In this document: positions 36,465 through 48,977 of the stretch, piece by piece
Position numbering within the stretch: the stretch's first letter is position 1
Layout: the number at the start of each line of letters is the position of its first letter
Assembly: GCA_021234535.1 (NCBI GenBank)
Contig: CM037838.1
Span: 11,057,929 to 11,121,928, forward strand
Direction: 5' to 3'
DNA: 64,000 bases
DNA from: Stichopus chloronotus
Lineage: Eukaryota; Echinodermata; Holothuroidea; Aspidochirotida; Stichopodidae
Translations under genes and position numbers: made by a program
The notes under the pieces: generated by a model
Told to the model about the DNA's origin: nothing
Databases searched by the model: none
What the model saw: the letters and a program-made list of their open reading frames with translations, nothing else

Positions 36465-36768
36465 CACTCACAAAACGTAACGGTAAAATAAGAACTCCAT
36501 AACTTTTAGGTAATTTTTACACACAGTTAATGTAAGTCCTACATTGTGTATATAACAAAATTATGTAGAATTTAACATATACTGTTTATGTAAAATTTAT
36601 GGAGTTCTTATTTTACATAATTTAGGTAAACACTATATGTAAATTCTACATAATTTTGGTAAATTTTACTACATTGTTATATACACAATGTAAGACTTAC
36701 ATTAACTTTGTGTAAAATTTTACCTAAAAGTTATGGAGTTCTTATTTTACCGTTACGTTTTGTGAGTG
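36465..36768. mobile_element. 304-bp foldback element / MITE
   Basis: The left end cactcacaaaacgtaacggt is repeated in inverted orientation at the right end (accgttacgttttgtgagtg). The outer 49 bases of the two arms are perfect or near-perfect complements. Complementarity continues with a few mismatches and one indel to near the centre, so most of the element can fold into one long hairpin. The phrase atggagttcttattttac also occurs as a direct repeat at about 36600 and 36731. There is no coding capacity. Flanks are aa on both sides at most, so no convincing target-site duplication is visible. Composition and structure fit a non-autonomous DNA transposon. Confidence 0.85.
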
Positions 36769-39700
36769 AACAAATCAATAATCGAAGTTGACCGAACAAT
36801 CCTCTGCTCTAGCAATCCACTTTTCCAAACCCAAGGCTTACCGTTTCAGTAACACTGTATAACAATTGCAAACATATATGAGAGTAGGCCGTTACTTGCA
36901 CACATGAAACCACTTATGTCGTCCATTACAAATGATTGCCTCGCAATAGAAGTGATCTCAAGGAACTTCTACCTCTTATAAATCACATCGTGCCCTTAAT
37001 CACGTGCTGCTGACAAATTTGATTTTGTCAATCAGAGATAGCTTTTGGGTCTAGGGGCATCAGTACGTTTGCCACCCATAAGCAGCCCATCTGTAAATGT
37101 ATCTGTAATAGTACTTCATTTACATTGCAGTGTCAGTAACATGAATACGTAATGTGACTTATGTTCACTTGACAATGTTAGGATGACAGCCATTTTTTGT
37201 TTTTTTGTTGTTGCTGTTTTGACTTAATCGATACCTCAACTCTCTTTTGTGTCTTATAATTTCTTAATTGTTCTCCATCTTATTCAATGGTGCTGATGTT
37301 CACATCATTCGTCGGTATGTCTATGTGCTATATTTTAAAGATTCATGGCATGCACAATCTGGGATCCCCATCGCTCATTCCTCTTTAGTCACTTTAGTCA
37401 CTTTAGGTGCATCCCACTTTAGACATTTCCACCAACAAGGGTGAACTTTTTATCGCCGTTAAGCCTATGCATAATCCCAGAGTTTGCACGGTAATCAATG
37501 GGTGTCACTCGTCACCATAGAAACTTCGTATATATTATTTGCATATCGAACATGAACATCGAACACGCAACATGTGTAAACAAATTGATAATGCGTGGGG
37601 GAAGGCATTGTCTTTCGCTAAACTCATTTGAATGCAAATGGCAACACTGACATGACGAAACAATGCAATTTACTCGGAAAAGATTTTATTGTTTACTTAT
37701 ATGACTGTATTATTTGATTTAGGTAAACAGCGCATCAAATCTCTAACTAAATTTAAAGGTATGCCTCACAAAGTCAACTTAGGTCAAAACATATGAGCAC
37801 ATATGAATAGCGGAAAAACGTGAAAGAACTCCTGTAATTCCAATCTAAAATACTCAGACTGGATAATGTTTCGGTGACAACTTTCTTTCAGATTAATGAC
37901 GTTACGATTAATGACAATGCAATTGCACCATTCAGACAATATGGAGGATTCAAAACAGTTCCAGGGGACAAATTCTGTCATATGATGATAAGAAATTCTT
38001 GTCACATAACGACATGTGCAAAATCAAATATGTAGAGAACACAGCTTCCTGATTCATTCAACTTACGTACCCGCCCGCCTCTTTGCACAAACCAATAGGA
38101 AGCATACTAGTATACTGAATATTCAGTTGATAAGAACAACCAATCGCTGACGCGGTAATGAGGTGATCAATTGTTGTGTATCGATGGAGCTTCGTTTCAC
38201 TTACGTATTACGATTCTGGATACTGATCCAAAGAGCTTCGATTTCAGTAGTAAGTTTTAGATTCACCAGAGATGATGCCTCTATATTTGCATAACTCATT
38301 ATGTAAGCGGGGTCTATTTCTTGCAGTTACAACAGGCCGGGGTCTATTTCTTACAGTTACAACTTCATTTTGCAATTCTCTTCTTATTTATCTTAAAAAG
38401 AATATCAGTACTGCATAAGCAAAGTAAGCAGGTCAAGAATAAAAATGATGTCACACACGGTAATGAATAAACAGTCATTCATAAGTGAGGTAGGGGAGGG
38501 GGGTACTAGTTTAGTTGGCACTTTCCCTTTAACTTGGAGCACATAAACAACGGACATTTGGGGCACAGAATAATTAACTACGGTGATGACGTAACTTTGC
38601 TTTCGGTAATGTGATTTGTATCATCGCACTGGTTCCCTTAGTCACAATATTATATATACATACCGCATGTACTTGGCGAGCCTGCAACCTGAAGACAATT
38701 TAAAAAAAGGTTATTTATCTTCTAGTCTTGGTAAAGACTACGGGTATCATTCTCTACCCCCACAATCCATAGCCACATATGCCCACAGAACATTAGTGAT
38801 AACATTTCACCGCGCCCCCCCCCCCCCTTCTCCCCTGAACTGCATATCCTCTGAATGTGTGTGGTGAAGGGAGCAGTTCCGATAATGTTGTAAGGGCGCG
38901 CTTTATGTACAACACATGCAACTGTTGACTTGGATTCTGTACAAGTTACTGAAAGAAATGAACTAGAATCGTCACATCACAAGACTATTTACCTACACGC
39001 TGTGAGTCGTGTCTATCAAATTTCCGAGAAAAATTGTTTGGTGCAATTGTTTTCTGGAGAAATTGAATCCAAAGTACGATGTGATAAGTGGGGTCAGTGC
39101 GCGTTATTATCGCAACTTTCAATCGCATGCAGTATATAATGATAAGTTTTTTACTTTTGGTGAAAGTGGGTGTTTTGAGGAGTCTGTGGTCCTCCGTAGT
39201 AACTCAGGCATGGTGAATAAAAATCCTTTGAACCATCAACTGAGAGCACCATCTTGACCACTTTTTCTATCCGTGTGTAAAAAACAAGTAAAATGCTCGA
39301 AGATGACCGATAATGTTACTAATTCCGATAGCCTTAACACCCTCCCCGCCCCCCCCCCCCCAAAAAAGTTGAGTAAACTTCACCCAAGTTTGTTCTCTAT
39401 GCCTTCTACTAAACTGTTGGGTAAAATGACTAGACAAATTGAAGGTTGGTTTAGAAGTTATCTCCGAATGGGGCTTTTCTTTGTATCCAACTATCGAAAT
39501 TTGTTTAATCAAACGTTTTGCAGGGGAAAATGGTTCCACCAAACAGTTTGTAAGAGTGAGGGACCTCATCGTGTAACGTAGTATTTTATATTTTTTATAT
39601 TTTTTATTCAAAATCACATGTATCCTTTATTTACGGAGCCGAAAAACTGACATGAGGAAATATTCTCTTAACGGTTATCTCGAAATAATACAAAAATCTC

Positions 39701-41879
39701 TAGGTCTGCGTATTATTTCATAAATTTTATAAAAATTCTTAAAATCAATGATTCATCTTCTTCCTGGACTCAGTAATTACTTTTACTTATAAAATCACAT
39801 AGAAGAAAGGGTTGAACTTACCAGCCATGAAAGTTACCGTGACGTGCGAGGCGAGGGCGCTCTACAAAAATTGCAGATCAGCGTGTCAATTCGGACATCG
39901 TTTTTGTCACTTGGAAGGCTGGACAGCGGTTCCAATTAGTACACAACTTGAAGGCGGTATAGTGCAAATAGCTTTCGTAGTGATGTCTCTCTTAGCTTTT
40001 TAAACTGGTGATGTCATTACTCTGAACTTTTACCGAGCTCTAGCTGCTTAGTTAAGAATTAAATTCTACCAACTATTTGACTGGAGGGGGCGCCAAACTC
40101 TAGCAGGGGGCGAACAACCCCTAAGCGTTTAACAGGAAACGGGAAAAGAGAAGAAGGGGGGGGGGGGGAGAAAACAGAAGGGAGGAAGGAGATAAGAGAA
40201 AGGTGGAGAGAGAGAGGGAAAAAAAGAGGAGGGTAGACCTAAACGTGATACATATTTCTAGCCATTTAGAAAACAGGGAGGAAAAATAAATTTGGTCAGT
40301 TTTTTATTTCTTGGCATTACGAAAACCAGAAGTAGAATGCACACAGACAAGTTCATACATTGCACTTAAAATCATGCCGTTGCTATCGAGAATATCCTTG
40401 GCGCGTGCTCAAACGCCTGCAGCCTACTGAAGAAACTACATCTCTTTTACCAGTACAAGGTTTACAATCATAGTTCCATTGAAAGAAACCGAAAGCTACT
40501 GATTATAACAGTCTATACTTGGATTATCGGAGGGGAGGGGACACTAAACCCCCCTCCTTCCCAGGCCATCGATTACTTATCTAATGCTTTCCCACTATGT
40601 AAAGTCCATTGCATGCAATATTTTTTCCAACATGGTGGCTATCATTTACAGCAGTTATCGGTAAAAAAATGAATTCCACATGTTTACACTGACAATTGTA
40701 ACAAAATTGTAGACGCTCTAGTCTCCGGAAAGGAAAAAAATTGTCGGGCTAGCTTACCAGGAAACTGAAATTTCTCGGAGAAGAATATGAAAGAATATGC
40801 ACAATATTGCGTCAGGAATATCGTTACCTTAAGAATATAAAACCACTGTCCGGTGTAGCACTGCACTCATGATAAGTATCTCTATCAAAGAGGCATGGCG
40901 CGGCTTTTAGCCCCCCCCCCCAACCCCAGTACACACACACCCTACATTACATAGGGAAAAGTCTATTGGATTACGATAGATAAACAATCAGTTGCCTCTC
41001 CTTGCAAGTGACAGCCCCTTGGTATGAGAGTCACGAATTGGCGATTTAGTAGTGTCACAACAAACCTGGGCGGAAAACCACGTATCTGGTAGACACGAAG
41101 TGAATATGATGTACTTTGTATAAGCAATAGGGACCCTTAAAAAGAGGGGGCGGTCTTACGGTCAGTGAGGGCGACCTCTGGTGAGATTGTACGAAAGTAA
41201 TCTCACAAATATTGCTAAGCTACAGTTACCGCCTTAACAATAATATTCCGCTATTAGGGTGGGACCGATCGATACAGCTTCAGAATCAAGGCGACACATA
41301 TATAAAGGACAAAGTAATAGTTATTACACATTTGGTATCAATATATTTCATGATGTGGCTCTCCATTAGTCAACGAGATAAATCAAAAGATTGGTAACTG
41401 TACTATTGTCCTGAACGATTCACAGATAGTTTTGTCTGCAGTGAATATACCGACTCTGCGTCAGAACCAAACACATTTTCTTGTTTATACATCTACATTC
41501 AAAGCCACTTAATTATTGCAATCTTAACCTTATCATCACTTGAACAAGAACAATTTCAAATAAATTTTATCTTCTTTGCATATTCTTTTATTCTCAATTA
41601 CTTATTTCAGCTGCTCAAATTATTACCTAATCGTGTAAAGCTTCTATCCGGATAAATATTTCATTTCAATAAACACTGAAAATTAATAATCATAACATGC
41701 TTAAAGATGGGTGTCAAATGTTGGGTTGGTCCCACGTGAGGTAGAACATTTGAATAATAAATACCGCGTTCTTGATGTAGCTTACTTTAAAGCCACAAAC
41801 CAGTTTACACGTTAGCCATAAGTATCCCAACATCGCAAACTTCCCGATCGATCACTATGTAAATATTTTTAACGGTTGC
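36769..41879. other. Intergenic with scattered small repeats
   Basis: No recognised gene. A direct duplication of ggggtctatttctt(g/a)cag occurs at about 38310 and 38340. C/G-runs lie at about 38816, 39349, 40157 and 40910. The block at 38004-38235 resembles 60197-60415. Frames of 60-116 codons have no domain, and several span the homopolymers. Confidence 0.5.
38004..38235. repeat. Diverged non-coding duplicate, copy 1
   Basis: Aligns in the same orientation with 60197-60415. Shared pieces are cataacgaca(t/a)gtg, ctttg(c/a)ac(a/g)aa, (g/c)taacgcggtaatnaggt-like (ctgacgcggtaatgaggt here) and gtttca(c/t)tta. It is not coding. It may be a repeat element or a remnant of regulatory sequence copied with the transporter genes. 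Confidence 0.55.
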
Positions 41880-42170
41880 GTGACGTACATCTAGAAAAGA
41901 GATGGCTACATTCAGAAGTTGCAAGATGAAACCCTGGGTGAATGTCCGTTTGGAATTTGGTTTTTGAGATATGAATTTTCAAAATTTGATGAAAATGCAA
42001 AACAGATGACGTCGAGTTTTGAGCAGTATCGGTATTTCTCTTGTGAAGTCTACATATGTAATATATATAGCCTCGTTATAACTACGGACTTTCACATTGG
42101 TAAGTGATACGGATATTTTGAAAGGAAACACATGCAAAATAAAACCATCTGGATATGCAAAATTCATTGC
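41880..42170 (+). pseudogene. Orphan copy of a transporter 5' exon and donor site
   Basis: The plus strand here aligns with the minus strand upstream of the intact transporter at 27.7 kb. Shared pieces are catctagaaa, tgaaaccctg, and the exon end ttcacattg followed by gtaagtga (exon/intron junction 42099/42100). About 70 bases of intron similarity follow (aca-catgc, atctggatat). No transporter coding exon follows on the plus strand. It is most simply a truncated, inverted duplication of the gene's 5' end. Alternatively the exon belongs to a repeat element shared by both places. Confidence 0.55.
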
Positions 42171-42441
42171 ATTTTATTTAGACGTGAATATGACATTAAG
42201 TGTAGATTCCTCAAACCCAACACCCAAACTATGGCTTCATTTGACCAAAATGCACCCGACGGTTAGGGTTCACCTAAATCCACCAACAATCAATGCATTT
42301 TTTTAAAAATCAAATTTTTTTACCGTATACATGAATTCGTTTTTCCAAAACAATGGCGAACAAATAGTGCATATCTTTCTAAAACGCTTCCCTCTCAATT
42401 GATGACAGTTTAAACACTTCCCCACTTGAAAAAAAAAAACA

Positions 42442-42575
42442 GTGACCTTTGACATTTTTATTTACTACGAAGTGTCCTCTTCATTTACCATGACCTGTCC
42501 TCTTTATTCACGGTGACCTGTTCTCTTACGTCAGGGTGACATGTCTCCTTCGTTTACCGTGATCTGTCTTCATTT
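42442..42575. repeat. Degenerate tandem repeat, about 24-bp unit
   Basis: About five units resembling gtgacctgtcctcttcattt plus acc follow one another with many substitutions. It is followed by a long T-run at about 42588-42604. Confidence 0.6.
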
Positions 42576-43644
42576 ACATCATTGAAGAGTTTTTTTTTTT
42601 TTTTCATCATTTTAAAATTGGTACTTACATTCTCTTGGAACAGTATTCATGAGTTTCTCAAGGTGACACTTCAGATTTTGATTCCCCGTTGCCCTATTTG
42701 ATATTTTCTCATTTGCTGAACCCAAATGACCTTTAACCTTGCCATGTATGAGTAGGTCATTCATTCTGAATGTGTTCATTAAGGTTACGCCATCACATGA
42801 TGATAACACGAAAACACTACACCAGCCAACTTCGCTGTATAGGCTACTTGCCTCCATTAAAGAAAGGAACTAAAAAAGTACATTCCAGTAGTCGTATGAC
42901 AAGGCCCAAGCAGATTGACAAAGAGAATTAATAAACACACTACATTTTTTGGTCTACTTGTGTCACCCACATATCTTCTCACCTTTTGTTATTTTCTTTG
43001 AATTGTTCCAATTGGCACTTAACCTATGGGAACTCTTTCCTAAAAAAAAAGTCCAAAAAAAGTCCAACGTGGACAATGGTCTCTGGATTTCTGGTCCCAT
43101 GTAACATATACCATGTACTTACTCAACGTAGCCCTCGACATATGATGTCGTACTTTAAGGCCATGGATATGGACCTCAGACTAACAACCATATGTATAAC
43201 CGGCTGTCAGGCAATTAGCTGCTCCCAACCCAACAAAGCCCCTCTTCTTCTACCACCAGGTGAAACTAACACCCACCCGGTGGCCATTGCTCAGGGCGTA
43301 TCTGTTGGGGTAGCGATTTTGTCTAATGCAACACAGAGAGTCAATGGGCAAGTACACAAATCGACTCCCATTTATAAGGGAGCTTCACAGGGAATTAAGA
43401 TCCCAACGTAATGCATAGTCATTATAGTATTCTATCATAGTGTTCTTGTCTGATTGGTTTAAAACTCGAAGAGACGATCCGTATTGCCTTCAAAAAAAAA
43501 AAAAAAAAAAAAAAGCCCCCCGGGGAGGTATTCTTTCAACCACGGTGTAGTACAGTATCTCTCTTATCAAACATAATAGAAAGAAGAGGTAGATACTGTA
43601 ATACACCTGTAGCAAATCGTAAAAGCAGCACAAAATATGTAAAC

Positions 43645-43866
43645 AACTATTCAATAAGGACGCGCAATTGCAGGCTGACATTCAATGGGCCTATTATTTT
43701 AACTATTCAAGAAGGACGCACAATTGTCGCTGACATTCAATGGGTCTATTATTTCAACGATCCGAAAAGAACGCACAAGTGTCGCTGTCATTCAATGGGC
43801 CCACTATTTTAACTATTCAGTAAGGACGCACAACTGTAGGCTGACATTCAATGGGCCTATTATTTT
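43645..43866. repeat. 55-56-bp tandem repeat, 4 copies
   Basis: Units start at 43645, 43701, 43756 and 43811. Each has the form aactattca..aaggacgca, then ctgacattcaatgggcctat, ending tatttt. Lengths are 56, 55, 55 and 56 bases, with a few substitutions between units. Confidence 0.95.
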
Positions 43867-44650
43867 GGTGCAAGTTATGGCTATGGATGCTGATACGGTG
43901 AAGTATGACTGCTTTTGGATCCAAGGCTTTTATCATATTAATGTTATTAACACATCTGAGATACATTTGCACCTTGTCATGCTTGTTTCAGAATTTGCAT
44001 ACTGTTAATGGGAAGCAACATAAAGAGAGCCTCGAGCTCTACACAGTTAGGGAACGGGCAAAGGTGTATTATAACAGTGGCTTCTAAACATTGACGACAA
44101 AAGGCCCTCAACATGTGGCGCGAACTCGTTAAAGATCCCCGTCTGGAAATAGACCTAGCAGGCATTCCCTCAGGGAAATTATTTTTAGTCCCCCACCCGC
44201 TTTCCACCCCTCCCCCACCTCTCAGAAGCTGTGACGTTCACTTTACCCGACGGCAGTTGCACAGAAAGTTTGAGAAATAGGAAACAAGCTCTTAAAAGTT
44301 ACACGCAAGCTCAGAATTCAGTAACCATTTTCAGTAATTGCACTTGTGGCTAGACACACGTGAAACGTGACTGTTCAGACAATAGCTGGAAACGAAACAA
44401 ATTGGCCTTGTAAAACCTGGCAAAGACAATGGCAGAAAAATATGTTGATTAAATATCAATTAGAAAAATAAAATACTCTTCAGCAGTACTACAGTATCAC
44501 AAACATACAATCGAAAAGCGCCTTGCTATGCAAGAGGCGTAATAATTCATTAGCTGTCACTTAATGCAACACGTAAGAAAGGCTACTCGCGTCATGCAAT
44601 AAACATTGTTATTTGTGATAACATACTAACAATCTGTCAATGTAAATTAT

Positions 44651-44715
44651 AATTTGTTATTGCAAATAATTATTAATAATTCGTTATTAAAATTATTAAT
44701 TTGTAATAACAATTT
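44651..44715. repeat. AT-rich imperfect inverted repeat
   Basis: aatttgttattgcaaataat at the left pairs with attaatttgtaataacaatt at the right around a ttcg centre, with small mismatches. It could form a hairpin of about 30 bp, but in such AT-rich sequence it may have arisen by simple-sequence drift. Confidence 0.4.
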
Positions 44716-45056
44716 CCAAATTAGTCATTATGTAGTATTAAATACAATATATCAAAACTCCTAATGGTGCAGTTGCACCTTTTTTAAAAACCTCAGGCTA
44801 AAAATTGAAATTTAAACCACGAATTCTCCAAACTCTACACCAGTATGCTCTCCCGTTCTTTCTTTCTTTTTTTTTTTTGTTTGCCGGCGTCAGGATGGAT
44901 GATTCACAGATGATGTCGACTGTTGAACGTGAAGAGAATCGCACAGCTTTCTATTTATCCCAAAAGTTTAGTTTAATTTTCATGTCTGGAAGGAAGGCAG
45001 TATTTGTGACTGTGCATTGAAGTTGTATGTTACTCCTGCGCAAGAAAGCAAACGTT

Positions 45057-45127
45057 AAAAAACAAACAAACAAACAAACAAACAAACAAACAAACAAACA
45101 AACAAACAAACAAACAAACAAAAAAAA
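45057..45127. repeat. (CAAA)n microsatellite
   Basis: About 15 uninterrupted caaa units flanked by short A-runs. The open frames crossing it on both strands are artefacts of the repeat. Confidence 0.97.
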
Positions 45128-45981
45128 CAGCACAGCACCTACAAAAACGACTAGTGGAAGTTCATTTAATATCAATGCACACAACATAACACCACCTCCA
45201 TCAACTTAATTCATTATAATGCTACATTGGGTGAATGCCCTCTACATGTTGTACGTTCATGGAAGCTTAAGATGTATTATCTTTTTGTGCTAATTCTTTT
45301 TTGTAACATTTCAAGGCAGTTCTGAGAGGGTACGCATTTATATGTACTGTAAACTCGTCACCACTCTACATACCTGAAAATTTTATACAGTTTCATAATT
45401 CATGGAATTTTCCAAGCATTCCATACAACGACAACGGATGGCTGGTTTCTTGACCAGTTCACAATACCTGTTGCACATCCATTACAATAAGCCTAACACA
45501 TGAACCCTCACGTATCAGCAGCTCTTTCCACCCCCCCCCCCCCTCCTTTACCCACCGTCTAAACTGGTAAAGTAATCTACAGTATTTCAGCAAGTCAGGA
45601 AACCCTGTTGAATACCACCTTTTAGGAGAAATTGCATCAAGTTGCCTAAGTTGCACTTAGACTAATACCTGAGATACAAAAAATAAACGTACATATAGTA
45701 TATCATACAAACAAGCAACTACACTGCAAACATGCATACAAATAAACAAATTTCTAACTGAAATAAAAGTGTTCTTATTGAACTACTGTATTGAAAATGG
45801 CTGTACCAGCCCACGTTTGACTTTTGGGTACTTTCTGTGAATGGTTTTATTACTATCAGAACAGGGCTTAAGAAAGACTCCAGCAATGATAAATGAAACA
45901 AATCTCTGTACAAGAAGGTGTTACAACTCCTTTAGTAGTTTAATCTGCATTCGCTCATCTTTTCAACCATCTACTAAATCA

Positions 45982-46097
45982 GTCATTCATTCATCTGTTC
46001 TTTCATTCATCCATCCATTCGTTCATCTGTTCATTCGCTCGATTGTTCATCCGTTCCTTCACTAAGTCATTCATTCATTCACTCGCTCATTCATCTA
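45982..46097. repeat. Compound (ATTC)n-like microsatellite
   Basis: Degenerate four-base repeats (attc, atcc, gttc, actc) run for about 115 bases, ending some 50 bases beyond the stop codon of the minus-strand transporter at 46149. It therefore probably lies within that gene's 3' untranslated region. Confidence 0.85.
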
Positions 46098-46148
46098 TTG
46101 TACTTTGGTATCATTAAAATAAATCCACAACATTTGCTTTCTACAAAT

Positions 46149-47321
46149 TTACATCACAGATGCTGTACTCTCACTATGGTTGATAGCAGGCACTTCCGAC
46201 ACTCTTGTAGACATTTGCGACAATCTCCTCGCTTTGGCTATACCCTTCCGCTTTGAAATCCACATTTTCTTCAGAGAAGCCGCAGTAGAAGCAGAGAGCA
46301 CCAGAGCGACCCCAATTATGGCCCAAATATTTGGATAGACGTCAAAAATCAGAAATTCGAGCAGATAGGCGAATAGAACCTCGTTTGTCCGCAGTATCGC
46401 TACGAAGACGCTCCTCTCCAGCGAGAGGCTGTGTGTTATTAGAATCTGAGATGAACAATTAAAGATGCCCATCAACACCAATGAGAACCTGATCCAGCCG
46501 CAGGGTGGTATGGACCAACCTCCGACGATCGTAGTCAGCATGGCCGTGCCGAAAGCAGCGATGGCTGCGTAATACAAAACAATCTTTGAAGAGTTCACTT
46601 GGAGTTGTCCCATCTTTGAAATCAAGATCGTCGTCACGGACAGGCAGGTGGCAGTGACGAAGGCGAGCATTGCACCGATAAACTGGGAAGACGAATCTCC
46701 GACGCCATTCTCTTCACTTCCCCTGAACAAAAATGGTGGCTGAGAAATCAGGAACACCCCACAGAGGACTGTACCGACCAGCAGGGCTTCTAACAACCCA
46801 AAGGACTCCTTCAGAAATATCCTGGCAAAAATACCCACCAGGACTGGATTTGCGTACGTAATGGCTGTGGCGTCTCCAACCCGGATGAAATAGAAGGAGC
46901 AGAAGAGAGAGGTCAACGCGACCATGCCCAGCAGGCTACGAACCACAAGCATCAGCAAAATCTTTGGAGATTCCGGCACGGGAGATATCCCCCCGTGGAC
47001 CATGATAGGTACCGGAAGGGCCAGCTGCATGAAAAAACGGATAAATGAGACCTCCATGGGGTCAAGGAGGTCCTTATAAAACTTGACCATCATGGAGTGG
47101 AGAGACGTTAGGAATACAGCAAACAGAACGTAGACTATGCCACGGTGTCGGTAGGCCCTCGACCAGAGGGTGGCGTCCTTTTCCTGACCGATGAGTTCTT
47201 GTTCAAAGGACAATATCTGTGGCTGCCGTCTCCTTCCATGACCCTGACCCTCGAAAGAAATGTTCTCGTTGTATTTTCCCTGAACTTCCATCTTGTGGCC
47301 TGGTTTGCTTCCACCCGACAT
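46149..47321 (-). CDS. SLC35G1-like transporter (DMT superfamily, two EamA domains)
   Basis: An intact single-exon frame of 390 codons, from the ATG at 47321 to TAA at 46149. The basic, polar N-terminus (1-60) contains GRRRQPQ. About ten hydrophobic segments follow: 61-80, 91-109, 121-141, 150-169, 174-192, 213-234, 246-265, 277-296, 303-326 and 332-349. Family motifs are RVGDATAI (147-154), FARIFLKES (165-173), QPPFLFRG (194-201), GWSIPPCG (268-275) and RTNE (311-314). The tail (350-390) is basic then Ser/Thr-rich (KRKGIAKARR). It is clearly diverged from the other cluster members, so this duplication is older. A strong 3' splice site (tgtcttttcag|a) ends one base before the ATG, implying an upstream 5' exon. 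A possible AATAAA signal (tttatt on the plus strand) lies at 45846-45851. The substrate is unknown. Confidence 0.92.
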   Translation of the reverse strand: MSGGSKPGHKMEVQGKYNENISFEGQGHGRRRQPQILSFEQELIGQEKDATLWSRAYRHRGIVYVLFAVFLTSLHSMMVKFYKDLLDPMEVSFIRFFMQLALPVPIMVHGGISPVPESPKILLMLVVRSLLGMVALTSLFCSFYFIRVGDATAITYANPVLVGIFARIFLKESFGLLEALLVGTVLCGVFLISQPPFLFRGSEENGVGDSSSQFIGAMLAFVTATCLSVTTILISKMGQLQVNSSKIVLYYAAIAAFGTAMLTTIVGGWSIPPCGWIRFSLVLMGIFNCSSQILITHSLSLERSVFVAILRTNEVLFAYLLEFLIFDVYPNIWAIIGVALVLSASTAASLKKMWISKRKGIAKARRLSQMSTRVSEVPAINHSESTASVM

Positions 47322-48977
47322 TCTGAAAAGACATCAGACAAGAAAAACTTTGAAATTGTAACTCGGCTTTGTGACACTGAATTCACAATCACCTCAGATA
47401 CAGAAGATAAAAGAATCGACAGAATAATGCCAAGACTCACATGAATGCCAAGAGATTCACAACTCCACTTTACCCTTACCCTCTAAAAAAAAAATAAAAA
47501 AAAATAATAAATATACAGTAGAGGTATGGTCACTTTAAAGGCGAAAAATCCCGCTCTTCAATGAAAGGGCCTAAACCGTACATTACAACCATTTCATGGG
47601 TACATGTACAGTACATCATGCAGCTTTGTACAACCAGAAATTCTCCTTTCCGGTCATCAGAGTGGGGGGGGGGGGGAGGGTGGGAGAGCGGTGTAAAGCC
47701 AAACATTTGATTGTACACTCTGCACCAACTATAATGATGGCGGTGTGCTTGTAAAGTCCTGAAAGAGTGACGTACGTAGAAGAGCTTGGCCCTCAGATCA
47801 GAACCCCTTGCTGGAAATCATGGACACGTGTAAGATTTCCCAGGTAACGTCCACTATACTGTATTTCACCAAGGAAGAAGAAATTTAAGCCATTTCTTAA
47901 ATAATAGGAATCCTTGCAGTTCACCTTTAGCTTCACATGTAGCACCATTTTGCATCTACAGTAGTCGACCTTACAACGGCAAACTTTCCCAAAAGTTACA
48001 TGTGCAAAACTATGGGGAAAGGTCTACGTTTGCCAGGTCTCAGGCCGTTTTTCTTTTTTTTGATCAATAATTTGCAAAAAAAAACTCACTGCATTACACA
48101 TATTTTTCTTACACCTTAATTACTTAATCACTACAGTAGTAACATCCTACATTCATAGAAATATGATGGAGAAGTTTGATACACATTGATAATGGATAGA
48201 GACCCTGACATAACGTTAAATGAAATAGGGAAGTCCAGCTTTTGCCTAATGATATATCTATACATGAAACGTATTGAGATGTACCACTGACTGAAACAGA
48301 ATTGTAAATTTGTCTGCTGCCACATGCAAACACTAGCCATGAACTGTGACACATACGGTAGGTCTTCAGTACACTTTTCACTCGGTAAATGCAATTTAGA
48401 TTTTACAACCAAACATGGCGCAAAACTCCCTCACTCTAATTCCAGAATCAGTGATTCAAAATAAAATGTTGCTCTGGAAGATTTTTGACATGCTCAGATC
48501 TTTCAAAGTTTTTAAATAGTAGAATCTGTACATTGCTTGCTTTCCATTGCAATCAGAAAATGTTGCAAATTTCTGCTATAGGACCTAGAAAATGTAATTA
48601 AACTCACCACAATTTGTGAGAAATTTCACACTTTTTTTGCAAACTTCTCTAACGGAATTTACTGCAGTCGCAATTCACATAATATTATGTCGCTTGAAGT
48701 ATACCTACAGTAAAGTCTAATTATTTTTAAATTTATGTTTAAAGAGGTTGGAAAAATTAATTTTCTTCAGCCAACTCTTCTCGTCAGAACAGCTTTTCCA
48801 TTGTTGATTTATATAACGTTGAATGATAGTCGCTTAATTTGAAACGGTCAATTGTGCATTACCTTGTAATATCCTCCTTGCACTGCAGTAGTTACTGTAC
48901 TTCTACCACTACTGTACCTGCTTTTCCTTCGAAAAAAAGTTTATTGTACAGTAACGGAGAGGCCTTGCATAATGACG

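Larger units (their letters stand above)
42605..46100. other. Intergenic with repeats
   Basis: No recognised gene. It includes an A23 run at 43492-43514, a 55-bp tandem repeat, an AT-rich imperfect hairpin at 44651-44715, a (CAAA)n tract and an ATTC-rich tract. The 141-codon frame at 42986-43411 has no domain. Confidence 0.5.

Noticed and set aside
42986..43411. 141-codon frame
   Set aside because: No recognisable domain, no splice or start support, and an A-rich low-complexity stretch near its start.
45027..45209. Asn/Lys/Gln-repeat frame
   Set aside because: Produced by the (CAAA)n microsatellite.
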